A DNA stretch of 9,902 nt, from positions 1 through 9,902 of the forward strand of contig CALNCD010000191.1 of NCBI GenBank assembly GCA_937874965.1, read 5' to 3'. Both the position numbers and the translations under genes were made by a program. Origin of the DNA: an uncultured Erysipelotrichaceae bacterium. Lineage in GTDB: Bacteria; Bacillota_I; Bacilli_A; Erysipelotrichales; Erysipelotrichaceae. Position 1 is the stretch's first letter. Each line of letters opens with the position of its first letter. A model generated the notes under the pieces. It made no database searches. It was not told the DNA's origin and saw only the letters and a list, made by a program, of their open reading frames with translations. This document shows, one piece after another, positions 1 to 6,203 of the stretch.

Positions 1-269
1 GATGTCTGGGGATCACTGAAGGAGCCATTCCTTATGCTATCAAGGATCCTAAAGCGGTATATCCTGCAACGATTATCGGTAATATTGTCGGTGCGCTTAT
101 CGGAGCTTTCGGAAATGTGGCCTGCCCGGTTCCTCACGGTGGATTCATCGTTTTGCCGGTTGTCACCAACAAGATCTGGTTTGTTGTCGCGATTATTGCC
201 GGTGCGATCGTCACCGCAATTATGCTTAAGATTCTTAAAAAAGATGTCGACCAGACTGCAGCAGCATAA
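1..269 (+). CDS. PTS fructose-family permease, EIIC C-terminal end (5' truncated)
   Basis: This is the last 88 codons of a membrane sugar permease of the phosphotransferase system; the start lies outside the window and the first whole codon is at base 3. The fragment opens with CLGITEGAIPYA, matching the GITEGAIPFA signature of fructose-family EIIC domains, and continues with the PVPHGGFIVLPVV segment that carries the family's PHGG motif. A final hydrophobic helix (IWFVVAIIAGAIVTAIML) is followed by a short basic and acidic tail ending in AAA. Because EIIC is the last domain here, any EIIA and EIIB parts would lie upstream or be separate. The family imports and phosphorylates fructose, mannitol-like polyols or 2-O-mannosylglycerate; the exact sugar cannot be read from this end. 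A strong terminator follows 20 bases after the stop, so this gene closes a separate upstream transcription unit. Confidence 0.9.
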   Translation, partial: CLGITEGAIPYAIKDPKAVYPATIIGNIVGALIGAFGNVACPVPHGGFIVLPVVTNKIWFVVAIIAGAIVTAIMLKILKKDVDQTAAA

Positions 270-289
270 GCGTGATAATTTCTATATGA

Positions 290-327
290 GAAAAGCTTAC
301 TGAATAGGATCAGTAAGCTTTTCTTTT
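290..327 (+). terminator. Intrinsic terminator of the fructose-family PTS unit
   Basis: A perfect 14-bp stem pairs GAAAAGCTTACTGA (290-303) with TCAGTAAGCTTTTC (310-323), with a 6-base loop and a TTTT run. The A-rich left arm and T-rich right arm could also let it work weakly from the other side, but no gene converges on it here. Confidence 0.92.
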
Positions 328-411
328 GAAATGCACGGACAGGAAACAAATGTATTTTAATTGAACGGGATGTCCTCGGCATTCTTTGTCCATATTCTGC
401 AAATATGCAGC

Positions 412-425
412 TGTAAGCGTTGACA
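412..425 (+). promoter_or_regulatory. cre box (CcpA binding site) overlapping the -35 element
   Basis: The 14-mer TGTAAGCGTTGACA matches the catabolite-responsive element consensus TGWAARCGYTWNCW at every position but one (G in place of W at position 11). Its last six bases are the TTGACA -35 hexamer of the esterase-PTS operon, so CcpA bound here would block RNA polymerase directly. This predicts carbon catabolite repression of the operon. CcpA itself is not in the window. Confidence 0.8.
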
Positions 426-448
426 TACGCGTTTGATTTGTGTATATT
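420..448 (+). promoter_or_regulatory. Sigma-A promoter of the esterase-antiterminator-PTS operon
   Basis: A consensus -35 TTGACA (420-425) and a -10 TATATT (443-448) are separated by the ideal 17 bases. Transcription should start near 455, which puts the antiterminator hairpin at the very 5' end of the RNA. A small inverted repeat (CTGCA at 397-401, TGCAG at 406-410) sits just upstream; its role is unknown. Confidence 0.88.
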
Positions 449-455
449 ATGGTTA

Positions 456-479
456 AGTTGTTACTGAAAAGGCAAAACT
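456..479 (+). promoter_or_regulatory. RAT: ribonucleic antiterminator site for the BglG/LicT-type protein
   Basis: The leader carries TTGTTACTG (458-466) and GGCAAAACT (471-479), which match the two conserved halves of RAT sites (TTGTTACTG ... GGCAAAACC) of the sac, bgl and lic systems. The lower stem pairs AGTT (456-459) with AACT (476-479). The upper stem is C464-G471 and T465-A470, closing a GAAA loop. Its 3' half is shared with the left arm of the terminator at 466-496, so the two structures cannot form together. A bound antiterminator dimer would hold the RAT fold and allow read-through. The likely cognate protein is encoded at 1443-2285 in the same operon. Confidence 0.9.
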
Positions 480-502
480 AGTTTTTTTGCCTTTTCTTTT
501 TT
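466..502 (+). terminator. Leader terminator controlled by the RAT
   Basis: A 12-bp perfect stem pairs GAAAAGGCAAAA (466-477) with TTTTGCCTTTTC (485-496), followed by six Ts. It lies between the promoter and the first gene, ending just before the ribosome site GGAGG at 505-509, so it is an attenuator, not the end of a gene. Without antitermination the expected product is a transcript of only about 45 bases. Confidence 0.9.
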
Positions 503-516
503 ATGGAGGAACGATG

Positions 517-1446
517 ATGATTATTGAAGCAATGTCGCTGGTAGGTGAGCAGACCAAATCCGATGATTTCGATGATTTCTGGAATAGGCAGATTCAACTG
601 GTTCAGGGAAAGGAGCTGAATACACACTTTCAGCCGACAACGTTTTCTGGTCAGAAGGAGAAAGTATTTAAGGTATCGGTCGAGGGATTGGACGGTACGC
701 CGGTAATTGGGTGGTATATTCATCATTCGCCTAAACCGGGAAAAGGGTGCTTGATAACGACTCACGGTTTCAAGAGCAGCAGGAAAAGTCCGAGCCATTA
801 TGCCCACTGGACCAGTATCGGATACGATGTGATTGCATTTGATGTCCGTCTTCAATCAGGTGAAACAGGGTTTAACAGCCCGATTTCCGGTCCTTTGATC
901 GGTAATGTCTGTACCCTTAATCTTCTCGATGAAGAGAGCTATTATCTGAAGCATCTCTATACCGATACCATGATGATGATCCGGCTTGGGAAATCCTTAG
1001 GTTATTCGACAATCGTTTTAGAGGGAACAAGCCAGGCAGGAGGATTAATGCTCGCAGCAGGCGCGTTGCTTGGTCAAGTAAACTACATTCTGGCGAATGT
1101 TCCCAGCTTCAGTGACATGGAAAACCGTGTCAGAAAGGGAACAGGCTCCCTGAAATCCATTCAAACATACTTGTCAATTCACCCGGACCGGGAAAAAGAG
1201 GTGATGCGTGTCTTGAGCTATTTTGATCTTAAGAATATGGCTGATCGAATACATGCGCCTGTCTACTGTTCTGTAGGATTGCTGGATCAGACCTGTCCAG
1301 CTGAGAATTTCTATCCAGCCTATTCGCGGATTACATCACCGAAACAGCTGGTTTGTTATCCCTATAATGGTCATGAAGGGGGAAGTGATTTGCATAAAGA
1401 AAAGGAATTGGCGCTTTTAGCGGCGTTCATTGAACAAATCGGATGA
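517..1446 (+). CDS. CE7-like acetyl esterase (alpha/beta hydrolase)
   Basis: A predicted cytoplasmic esterase of 309 residues, close to the roughly 320 usual for carbohydrate esterase family 7 (acetyl xylan esterase / cephalosporin-C deacetylase), which removes acetyl groups from sugars. A full triad is visible: the nucleophile in GTSQAGG (Ser172), the acid in GLLDQTCP (Asp257) and the base in YNGHEGG (His286), with CE7-like spacing. An ITTHGF strand-turn lies near residue 82. The CE7 RGQ signature is altered to RLQ (about 111-113), so substrate range may differ. There is no signal peptide, so it would act on internalised acetylated sugars. ATG codons stand at 514 and 517; GGAGG at 505-509 is spaced better for 517. 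An in-frame TTG at 487 falls inside the terminator hairpin and is unlikely. The gene overlaps the next by ATGA. Confidence 0.82.
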   Translation: MIIEAMSLVGEQTKSDDFDDFWNRQIQLVQGKELNTHFQPTTFSGQKEKVFKVSVEGLDGTPVIGWYIHHSPKPGKGCLITTHGFKSSRKSPSHYAHWTSIGYDVIAFDVRLQSGETGFNSPISGPLIGNVCTLNLLDEESYYLKHLYTDTMMMIRLGKSLGYSTIVLEGTSQAGGLMLAAGALLGQVNYILANVPSFSDMENRVRKGTGSLKSIQTYLSIHPDREKEVMRVLSYFDLKNMADRIHAPVYCSVGLLDQTCPAENFYPAYSRITSPKQLVCYPYNGHEGGSDLHKEKELALLAAFIEQIG

Positions 1447-2285
1447 AAGTTATCAAGATCTACAATAATAATATCGTTGCTGCAATCAATGACAACGAAA
1501 AAGTTTCATTGGTGACAGGCAAAGGGGTCGGATACCATTCGAAAATCAATCAGCATCTTGAATTAAAGGAAGAATGGAAAGTCTTTGAATTGGTCAATCC
1601 CCAGTTTGATGAGTATCATAACCTTGTTGACAGCATCAATATCGAAGCGTTCAGTATTTCACAGCAAATCTATGATATTGCCTGTGATCATCTCAATTAT
1701 GAAATCAACAAGCTCCTGGTTGTCGTGCTGGCAGACCATATCAGCTTCAAAATTGAACTCTTGAAAAACAAGGTCAGAGTTCCTAATCTGCTTACGGCTG
1801 AGATACGGACTTTCTATCCGAATGAATTCTGCGTGGGTGAAATTGCAGTGGGCTTGATCAACAAGGCTTTCAATACAGATCTAGACAGTGACGAGTCATC
1901 CTACATTGCCATGCATATTCTGAATATGATGGTCGGTGCTCAGGAAAACAGTGTCTTTAGTATCACCGAATTCATTAAGGTCATGCTTGAACTTGTCAAA
2001 GCAGATTTCTCAGTAGATTTGGAGACGACTGCCTGGATTTTTGAGCGCTTGATGATTCATATCAAGTATTTGGGGCAACGTCTCAGCAGTCCTAAAGCGC
2101 CGAAGGATTATGAGATTGATACTGATATTCTCAAACTGAATGAAACACAGCAACTTCAATTTGATCAGTTTTGCAATCATGCTGATTTAATCGCTTCACG
2201 GCTGTTCAAACGGAGTTTATCCGCAAGTGAGAAGCTTTATCTCAGTATTCATGTCTTACGTATACTAAACTATATAGGAGATTAA
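1443..2285 (+). CDS. BglG/LicT-family transcriptional antiterminator (CAT-PRD1-PRD2)
   Basis: An RNA-binding antiterminator of 280 residues, the standard family size. Residues 1-55 form the CAT RNA-binding domain, with VIKIYNNNIV and the family motif VTGKGVGY. Two PTS regulation domains follow, PRD1 (about 65-170) and PRD2 (about 171-280). All four regulatory histidines can be placed: His99 (LADHISF) and His158 (YIAMHIL) in PRD1, His206 (RLMIHI) and His270 (LYLSIHV) in PRD2, at almost the same positions as in LicT. Family knowledge: the EIIB of the cognate permease inhibits through PRD1 when sugar is absent, while HPr activates through PRD2. Its likely target is the RAT at 456-479 upstream of its own operon. 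It starts inside the esterase stop codon (ATGA overlap), so the two are translationally coupled, and the permease follows after one base. This is positive autoregulation. Confidence 0.93.
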   Translation: MKVIKIYNNNIVAAINDNEKVSLVTGKGVGYHSKINQHLELKEEWKVFELVNPQFDEYHNLVDSINIEAFSISQQIYDIACDHLNYEINKLLVVVLADHISFKIELLKNKVRVPNLLTAEIRTFYPNEFCVGEIAVGLINKAFNTDLDSDESSYIAMHILNMMVGAQENSVFSITEFIKVMLELVKADFSVDLETTAWIFERLMIHIKYLGQRLSSPKAPKDYEIDTDILKLNETQQLQFDQFCNHADLIASRLFKRSLSASEKLYLSIHVLRILNYIGD

Positions 2286-2286
2286 G

Positions 2287-3708
2287 ATGAAAAAAATATG
2301 GAATTCAATTTCTAAACAACTCTCATTGCTCGGAAAAACCATGATGGTTCCGATTGCAATTATTCCGATTACCGCGATTATCGGTAATCTGTTCTCGGCG
2401 AATATGCTGAATGTTCCTGTCATCGCAAATGCGAGTTCAGTCATCATTGCCAATCTTGATCTGATCTTTGCGATTGCTGCTGCGGTAGCCTATTCACATT
2501 CAAAGGATAAGACCTATGTGATGTTTGCTTCGGCCATTTCCTTTCTTGTGCTGAAATCCAATTTGACAATGCTGAATGATACCATAAAAATGGGAGTATT
2601 CGGTGGAATTATCTTCGGAGCAATGGTGGCGGTTTTGTATAATTACTCCAGGCAATGGAAGGTTCCTTCTTTCTTTTCGTTCTTTGGCGGAGAGAAGATG
2701 GTCATCCCCTTATCCCCGATACTGGCCATTATCATGGCATACATCTTTGCTTATGTCTGGATCTATCCGCAGAACTGGCTGGGGACCTTAAGCATGTGGA
2801 TCGCAAGTCTGGGTGTACTCGGTGTATTCTTGTTCTTGTTTCTCCAACGGATCCTTATTCCGTTCGGTCTCCATCATGTTCTGAATGCCTACTTTCTCTT
2901 TGAACTAGGCAGCTATACGACTGCAACAGGGGAGGTCGTCAAAGGGCTGACACCACGCTTCCTGGCTGGGGATGTTACAGCAGGAATCTACGGTCCAGGA
3001 GTTTATATTGCCTTCTTCTTCGGAATCCCGGCAATTGCTCTGGCTATTTACCATACCGCCAACCTGTCTGAAAAGAAGAAAGTCGAGGGATTGATGCTGT
3101 CAGGATCATTGACGTCTATTATCGGAGGGATAACCGAACCGATTGAGTTTACCTTTATGTTTGCTTCTCCGAAACTGTACCTGGTCCATGCGTTCTATAC
3201 CGGTCTTGCCGGTGTCCTGACTGCATTGCTGGGTGTGAGCCATGGGGGAGGCAAGAATATTGTTCAATTCCTGCTTCTGTATAACTTGAGTGAGAGAGCC
3301 TGGTTAATTTTGCCGATCGGTCTGGTCTTCGGCGTTCTGTATTATTTTACGTTCAAGTTCATTATCATAAAGGATAATGTCGCAACACCAGGACGTCAAC
3401 CTGAACTTTCCTTTGATGAGACAGTGTCTGAGGAAGAGAAAGAACTTCATCTGAGTCACAGTAATTATTACTATATGGCAAAGAAAATTCTGCAGTTTGT
3501 TGGTGGCAAAGACAATGTTTCTGCTTACAGCAACTGTATGACACGTTTAAGGATCAGTGTTAAAGATCTCGCTAAAGTGGATGAGGAATCGATCCGAAAG
3601 ACAGGTGCATTGGCTGTGGTAAAGCTGAATGAAACAGACGTGCAGATTGTTATCGGAACTGAAGTGTATCAGGTCTATGAAAATTTTGATGTTATCTATA
3701 AAGGATAG
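2287..3708 (+). CDS. PTS permease EIICB, glucose superfamily, no EIIA
   Basis: A membrane transporter of 473 residues that imports a sugar and phosphorylates it. Residues 1-365 are the EIIC channel, rich in membrane helices, with the glucose-family signature IPFGLHH (191-197) and GITEPIEF (281-288), the latter holding the sugar-binding glutamate. An acidic linker (about 368-390) joins the C-terminal EIIB domain (about 395-473), whose phosphorylated cysteine is Cys417 in NCMTRLR. Length and order match PtsG/NagE-type EIICB. No EIIA domain is present in the protein or the window, so phosphate must come from an EIIA encoded elsewhere. The start is one base after the antiterminator stop, with GGAG at 2277-2280. 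The EIIB domain is the expected sugar-dependent inhibitor of that antiterminator. Substrate cannot be fixed: glucose, GlcNAc, maltose-type sugars or an acetylated glycoside are possible. Confidence 0.9.
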   Translation: MKKIWNSISKQLSLLGKTMMVPIAIIPITAIIGNLFSANMLNVPVIANASSVIIANLDLIFAIAAAVAYSHSKDKTYVMFASAISFLVLKSNLTMLNDTIKMGVFGGIIFGAMVAVLYNYSRQWKVPSFFSFFGGEKMVIPLSPILAIIMAYIFAYVWIYPQNWLGTLSMWIASLGVLGVFLFLFLQRILIPFGLHHVLNAYFLFELGSYTTATGEVVKGLTPRFLAGDVTAGIYGPGVYIAFFFGIPAIALAIYHTANLSEKKKVEGLMLSGSLTSIIGGITEPIEFTFMFASPKLYLVHAFYTGLAGVLTALLGVSHGGGKNIVQFLLLYNLSERAWLILPIGLVFGVLYYFTFKFIIIKDNVATPGRQPELSFDETVSEEEKELHLSHSNYYYMAKKILQFVGGKDNVSAYSNCMTRLRISVKDLAKVDEESIRKTGALAVVKLNETDVQIVIGTEVYQVYENFDVIYKG

Positions 3709-3710
3709 AT

Positions 3711-3738
3711 AAGGGTGCGTTCTTCGCATCCTTTTTTT
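3711..3738 (+). terminator. Intrinsic terminator of the esterase-PTS operon
   Basis: AAGGGTGCG (3711-3719) pairs with CGCATCCTT (3725-3733), one pair being G-U, around a 5-base loop TTCTT and running into seven Ts. It begins two bases after the EIICB stop. Confidence 0.92.
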
Positions 3739-3809
3739 CGGAGTTATCAGGGAATAGATTGCCCGGTTTTAGTATGGTTATTTTTTCACAACTTTTATCG
3801 AAGTGTTAG

Positions 3810-3840
3810 TTGCACCGAACTTTAGGAACAATGCTATGAT
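3810..3840 (+). promoter_or_regulatory. Promoter of the metNIQ operon (extended -10)
   Basis: A -10 TATGAT (3835-3840) is preceded by TG one base upstream (TGC), making an extended -10. The -35 candidate TTGCAC (3810-3815) is 19 bases away, longer than ideal, which the extended -10 can offset. The start of transcription would be near 3847, leaving only about 20 bases of leader before the ATG. There is no room for an S-box or T-box after this promoter and none is apparent between 3739 and 3810. Confidence 0.7.
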
Positions 3841-3865
3841 GGTTTTGCACGAAGGGGGGATTATG

Positions 3866-4639
3866 ATGAGCAACATGGTAAATCATCCGTCAGCGGATGA
3901 ATCTGTTATCCGTTTTATGAACATCAGCAAGTCCTTTGGCAAAGGACGTGATCGGCTTTCTGTTCTCCGTCAGGTATCTTTTGAGGTTGTTCCTCACGAA
4001 ATCATGGGTATCGTCGGGGAAAGCGGTGCTGGCAAATCAACGCTCTTGTCCCTTATCAATGGTATGGAAGTTCCGGATGAAGGTGAAATTCTGATTCATG
4101 GCCGATCGTCGTCGGGACTAAGCAATCAGCGCTTAAGAGAACTTCGCCAGAATAGCGCCATGATTTTCCAGGAGTATAATCTGTTGCGCAATAAATCGGT
4201 TTTTGACAATGTTGCCTTGTCCTTGAGGTTGAGAAAGACACGTGCAGATTCAAAAGTCATGGATGCTCTTCGCTTTGTTGGCTTGGACCATAAAGGCAAG
4301 GCGCAGATCAAGACCTTGAGCGGAGGAGAAAAGCAGCGTGTTGCGATTGCCAGAGCACTGGTCACACAGCCTGCTATTCTGCTGGCAGACGAGCCGACTT
4401 CTTCGTTGGATCCTGGGATGACCCGTGAGATTATTGATTTATTGAAACAGATCAACTCTGTTTTTCATACAACGATTATTCTGGTTTCCCATGACTTAGA
4501 GGTGATCAAGGCATTATGCCAACGGGCGATTATTCTTCGTGATGGTGAAGTTTTTGATACAATCGCGGTTCAAGAACCTGCGGCGCAGTGGCAATATCCG
4601 GATTATGCAGAGCAGGCAAGAATGGTATTGAGCCGATGA
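3866..4639 (+). CDS. metN: Methionine ABC transporter ATPase, short form without NIL domain
   Basis: The energy-coupling ATPase of a methionine-type importer. In order along 257 residues: Walker A GESGAGKST (51-59), Q-loop FQEYNLL (Gln102), ABC signature LSGGEKQ (151-157), Walker B ILLADE (171-176) followed by PTSSLD, and the switch histidine in VSHD (His209). All catalytic motifs are intact. The FQEYNLLRNKSVFDNVALSL stretch and the neighbours point to MetN. Usual MetN proteins are about 340 residues because of a C-terminal ACT-like NIL domain that senses methionine and shuts transport; here the protein ends soon after the ATPase fold. ATG codons stand at 3863 and 3866; the purine-rich AAGGGGGG site (3852-3859) is better spaced for 3866. 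An upstream in-frame GTG (3803) lies in the promoter and is rejected. The gene overlaps metI by ATGA. Confidence 0.88.
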   Translation: MSNMVNHPSADESVIRFMNISKSFGKGRDRLSVLRQVSFEVVPHEIMGIVGESGAGKSTLLSLINGMEVPDEGEILIHGRSSSGLSNQRLRELRQNSAMIFQEYNLLRNKSVFDNVALSLRLRKTRADSKVMDALRFVGLDHKGKAQIKTLSGGEKQRVAIARALVTQPAILLADEPTSSLDPGMTREIIDLLKQINSVFHTTIILVSHDLEVIKALCQRAIILRDGEVFDTIAVQEPAAQWQYPDYAEQARMVLSR

Positions 4640-5298
4640 GTACGCTCTTGAAAACCTATGGACCAATGATTTTAAAAGCACTCCTGGAAACAGGCTGGAT
4701 GTTGCTTATTTCGGGGGCGGCAGCGCTTATAGTGGGCCTGCCTTTGGGTACCTTGATCTATCTGAATCGCGGGCGAAAGACAATAAAACAACGGGTGCTA
4801 CTGACTATTCTGAATGGGTATGTGAATATTGTGCGGTCCTTTCCCTTTATTCTTTTCATTGTAGCAATGATTCCGTTGACCCGTTGGGTTGTTGGTACTT
4901 CCTTTGGAACCCTTGCGGGATCCTTTCCCCTGGCGTTTATCGGTGTTGCCTTGTATGCACGTCTTTGCGAACAAGCATTGCTTGAGGTTCCGCAAGGCAT
5001 CAATAAGAGTGCAACCGCCATGGGAGCAACTTCGCTTCAGCATATCCGCTATTTTCTCTATCCAGAGGCCCGGTCTGGATTGGTGCTTGGATTGACGTCA
5101 ACGCTGATCAGCCTTATTTCTTATTCAACGATCATGGGTGTGATCGGGGGTGGCGGAATCGGTGATTTCGCTATGAAGTACGGGTATCAGCTCTACCAGT
5201 ATGATGTGATGTATTTAACCATTGTTTTAATGATTGTCCTGGTTCAGCTTATTCAGTGGGGCGGTTCTTACATTGCACGAATAATCGATTATCGATAG
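4636..5298 (+). CDS. metI: Methionine ABC transporter permease
   Basis: The membrane channel of the importer, 220 residues against about 217 for typical MetI. About five hydrophobic helices are seen. The cytoplasmic EAA coupling loop is at about 117-145 (EVPQGINKSATAMGATS and on to LYPEA), with the conserved AMGAT core that docks on the ATPase. The MetI-typical ISYSTIMGVIGGGGIGDFA and YGYQ stretch follows (162-185). Translation starts at the ATG whose TGA overlap ends metN, so the two are coupled. In-frame starts further upstream (from 4588) lie inside metN and would add a non-homologous lead. The stop is followed at once by the metQ ribosome site. Confidence 0.92.
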   Translation: MSTLLKTYGPMILKALLETGWMLLISGAAALIVGLPLGTLIYLNRGRKTIKQRVLLTILNGYVNIVRSFPFILFIVAMIPLTRWVVGTSFGTLAGSFPLAFIGVALYARLCEQALLEVPQGINKSATAMGATSLQHIRYFLYPEARSGLVLGLTSTLISLISYSTIMGVIGGGGIGDFAMKYGYQLYQYDVMYLTIVLMIVLVQLIQWGGSYIARIIDYR

Positions 5299-5309
5299 GA
5301 GGAAAAGAA

Positions 5310-6104
5310 ATGAATCAGAAGTTTAGATTAGGGTTGGTTTTATTAGTATTGCTTAGCGGTTGCAAGAGTGCAGACCAGAAAACAGATACCGTTATTAAAG
5401 TGGCTTCACATACCGAACCGATGACGACACTGGTCAATTTGGCCAAAGAAGAAGTGAAGGCATCGGGCTATACTATCGAACTGGTCAGTGTCAGTGATAA
5501 TGTCCAAGCCAATGCCATCTTGAATCAGAAAGAAGTCGATGCCAACTTTTTCCAGCACCAGCCTTATATGAAGCAATATAACGCGGCAAACAAGGGCACG
5601 CTCAAAGCAGTTCAGCCTATCTATGATGCATTGGTGGGCTTCTACTCAAAGACCTATTCATCGATGGAGCAGCTTCCGGACCATGCTACGATTGCCATTC
5701 CTAACGACAAGGCCAATGAGGGTCGTGCGTTGGCAATCCTGAATGCGAATGGGCTGATTACCTTGAAAGCGGATGCCGGTTATCAAGGAACCATTGATGA
5801 TATTATCGATAATCCGCATGGGTATCAGTTTATGAGTGTTGATCCGTTGAATCTGGTCTATGCTTATGATGAGGCAGACTTGGTCTTCAATTATCCTACC
5901 TATATGAAACCTATCGGACTTACACCGAAGCAAGATGCCTTGCTGCTGGAAAAATCCGACGGCTACTTTGCAATCAGTGTGGTTGCTCGTGAAGATAATG
6001 CAGATTCTGAAAAGATCAAAGCGTTAGTCAAGGCGATGACATCGGATGCTGTGAAGAACTATATTACAGAGAAACTGGGGGAAAGTGTTGTTTCAATGAT
6101 TTAA
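5310..6104 (+). CDS. metQ: Methionine-binding lipoprotein, NlpA family
   Basis: The substrate-binding protein of the importer, 264 residues, normal for MetQ/NlpA. A short lipoprotein signal (MNQKFRLGLVLLVLLSGC) ends in the lipobox LSGC, so Cys18 would be lipid-modified and hold the protein on the outer face of the membrane. The mature part shows the family pattern: IKVASHTEPMTTLVNLA, the VSDNVQANAIL segment, and DANFFQHQPYM, matching the DANYFQHLPYL signature of methionine-binding NlpA proteins. The start follows AGGAGG at 5297-5302 eight bases away; earlier in-frame codons overlap metI and lack a signal peptide. Co-transcription with metN and metI gives a complete importer. The family mostly binds L- or D-methionine, sometimes its derivatives or dipeptides, so the exact ligand is inferred. 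Confidence 0.93.
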   Translation: MNQKFRLGLVLLVLLSGCKSADQKTDTVIKVASHTEPMTTLVNLAKEEVKASGYTIELVSVSDNVQANAILNQKEVDANFFQHQPYMKQYNAANKGTLKAVQPIYDALVGFYSKTYSSMEQLPDHATIAIPNDKANEGRALAILNANGLITLKADAGYQGTIDDIIDNPHGYQFMSVDPLNLVYAYDEADLVFNYPTYMKPIGLTPKQDALLLEKSDGYFAISVVAREDNADSEKIKALVKAMTSDAVKNYITEKLGESVVSMI

Positions 6105-6105
6105 G

Positions 6106-6137
6106 AAAATACATCATCGATGTATTTTTTTATTTTT
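6106..6137 (+). terminator. Intrinsic terminator of metNIQ
   Basis: AAAATACATC (6106-6115) pairs with GATGTATTTT (6119-6128) around a 3-base loop and continues into T-rich sequence. It starts two bases after the metQ stop. The stem is A-T rich, so it may be only moderately efficient. Confidence 0.85.
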
Positions 6138-6156
6138 ATCAAACACTGATAATATA

Positions 6157-6186
6157 TTGACAATATTGTGTGATACACAGTATAAT
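6157..6186 (+). promoter_or_regulatory. Consensus promoter of the padR-HAAS pair
   Basis: Both hexamers are perfect consensus: TTGACA (6157-6162) and TATAAT (6181-6186), 18 bases apart. The start of transcription should lie near 6193, where the ribosome site GAGGTGA (6193-6199) begins, so the leader is only about 11 bases. Such a strong promoter next to a repressor gene suggests it is normally held down by the operator in its spacer. Confidence 0.88.
6163..6183 (+). promoter_or_regulatory. 21-bp palindrome, probable PadR operator
   Basis: ATATTGTGT (6163-6171) and ACACAGTAT (6175-6183) are inverted copies matching at 8 of 9 positions, split by GAT; the inner TGTGT/ACACA arms are perfect. The palindrome fills the promoter spacer and covers the first half of the -10. 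A dimeric winged-helix repressor bound here would block the promoter. Assignment to the adjacent PadR is inferred from position and from the family's habit of autoregulation. Confidence 0.72.
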
Positions 6187-6203
6187 GCTTTTGAGGTGAA
6201 GCT

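Noticed and set aside
487..516. Upstream TTG start for the acetyl esterase at 487.
   Set aside because: It lies within the right arm of the leader terminator and before the ribosome site GGAGG at 505-509; the ATG codons at 514 and 517 are better placed.
3787..3821. Short inverted repeats near the metNIQ -35 (AGTT at 3808 with AACT at 3818; ACTT with AAGT around 3791-3804).
   Set aside because: Arms of four bases are expected by chance in A-T rich intergenic DNA.
3739..3862. S-box, T-box or other methionine riboswitch upstream of metNIQ.
   Set aside because: Only about 20 bases separate the predicted transcription start from the ATG, and no terminator or conserved riboswitch core is visible in the gap.
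3803..3865. Upstream GTG start at 3803 for metN.
   Set aside because: It lies upstream of the promoter -35, and the purine-rich ribosome site at 3852-3859 points to ATG 3866 (or 3863).
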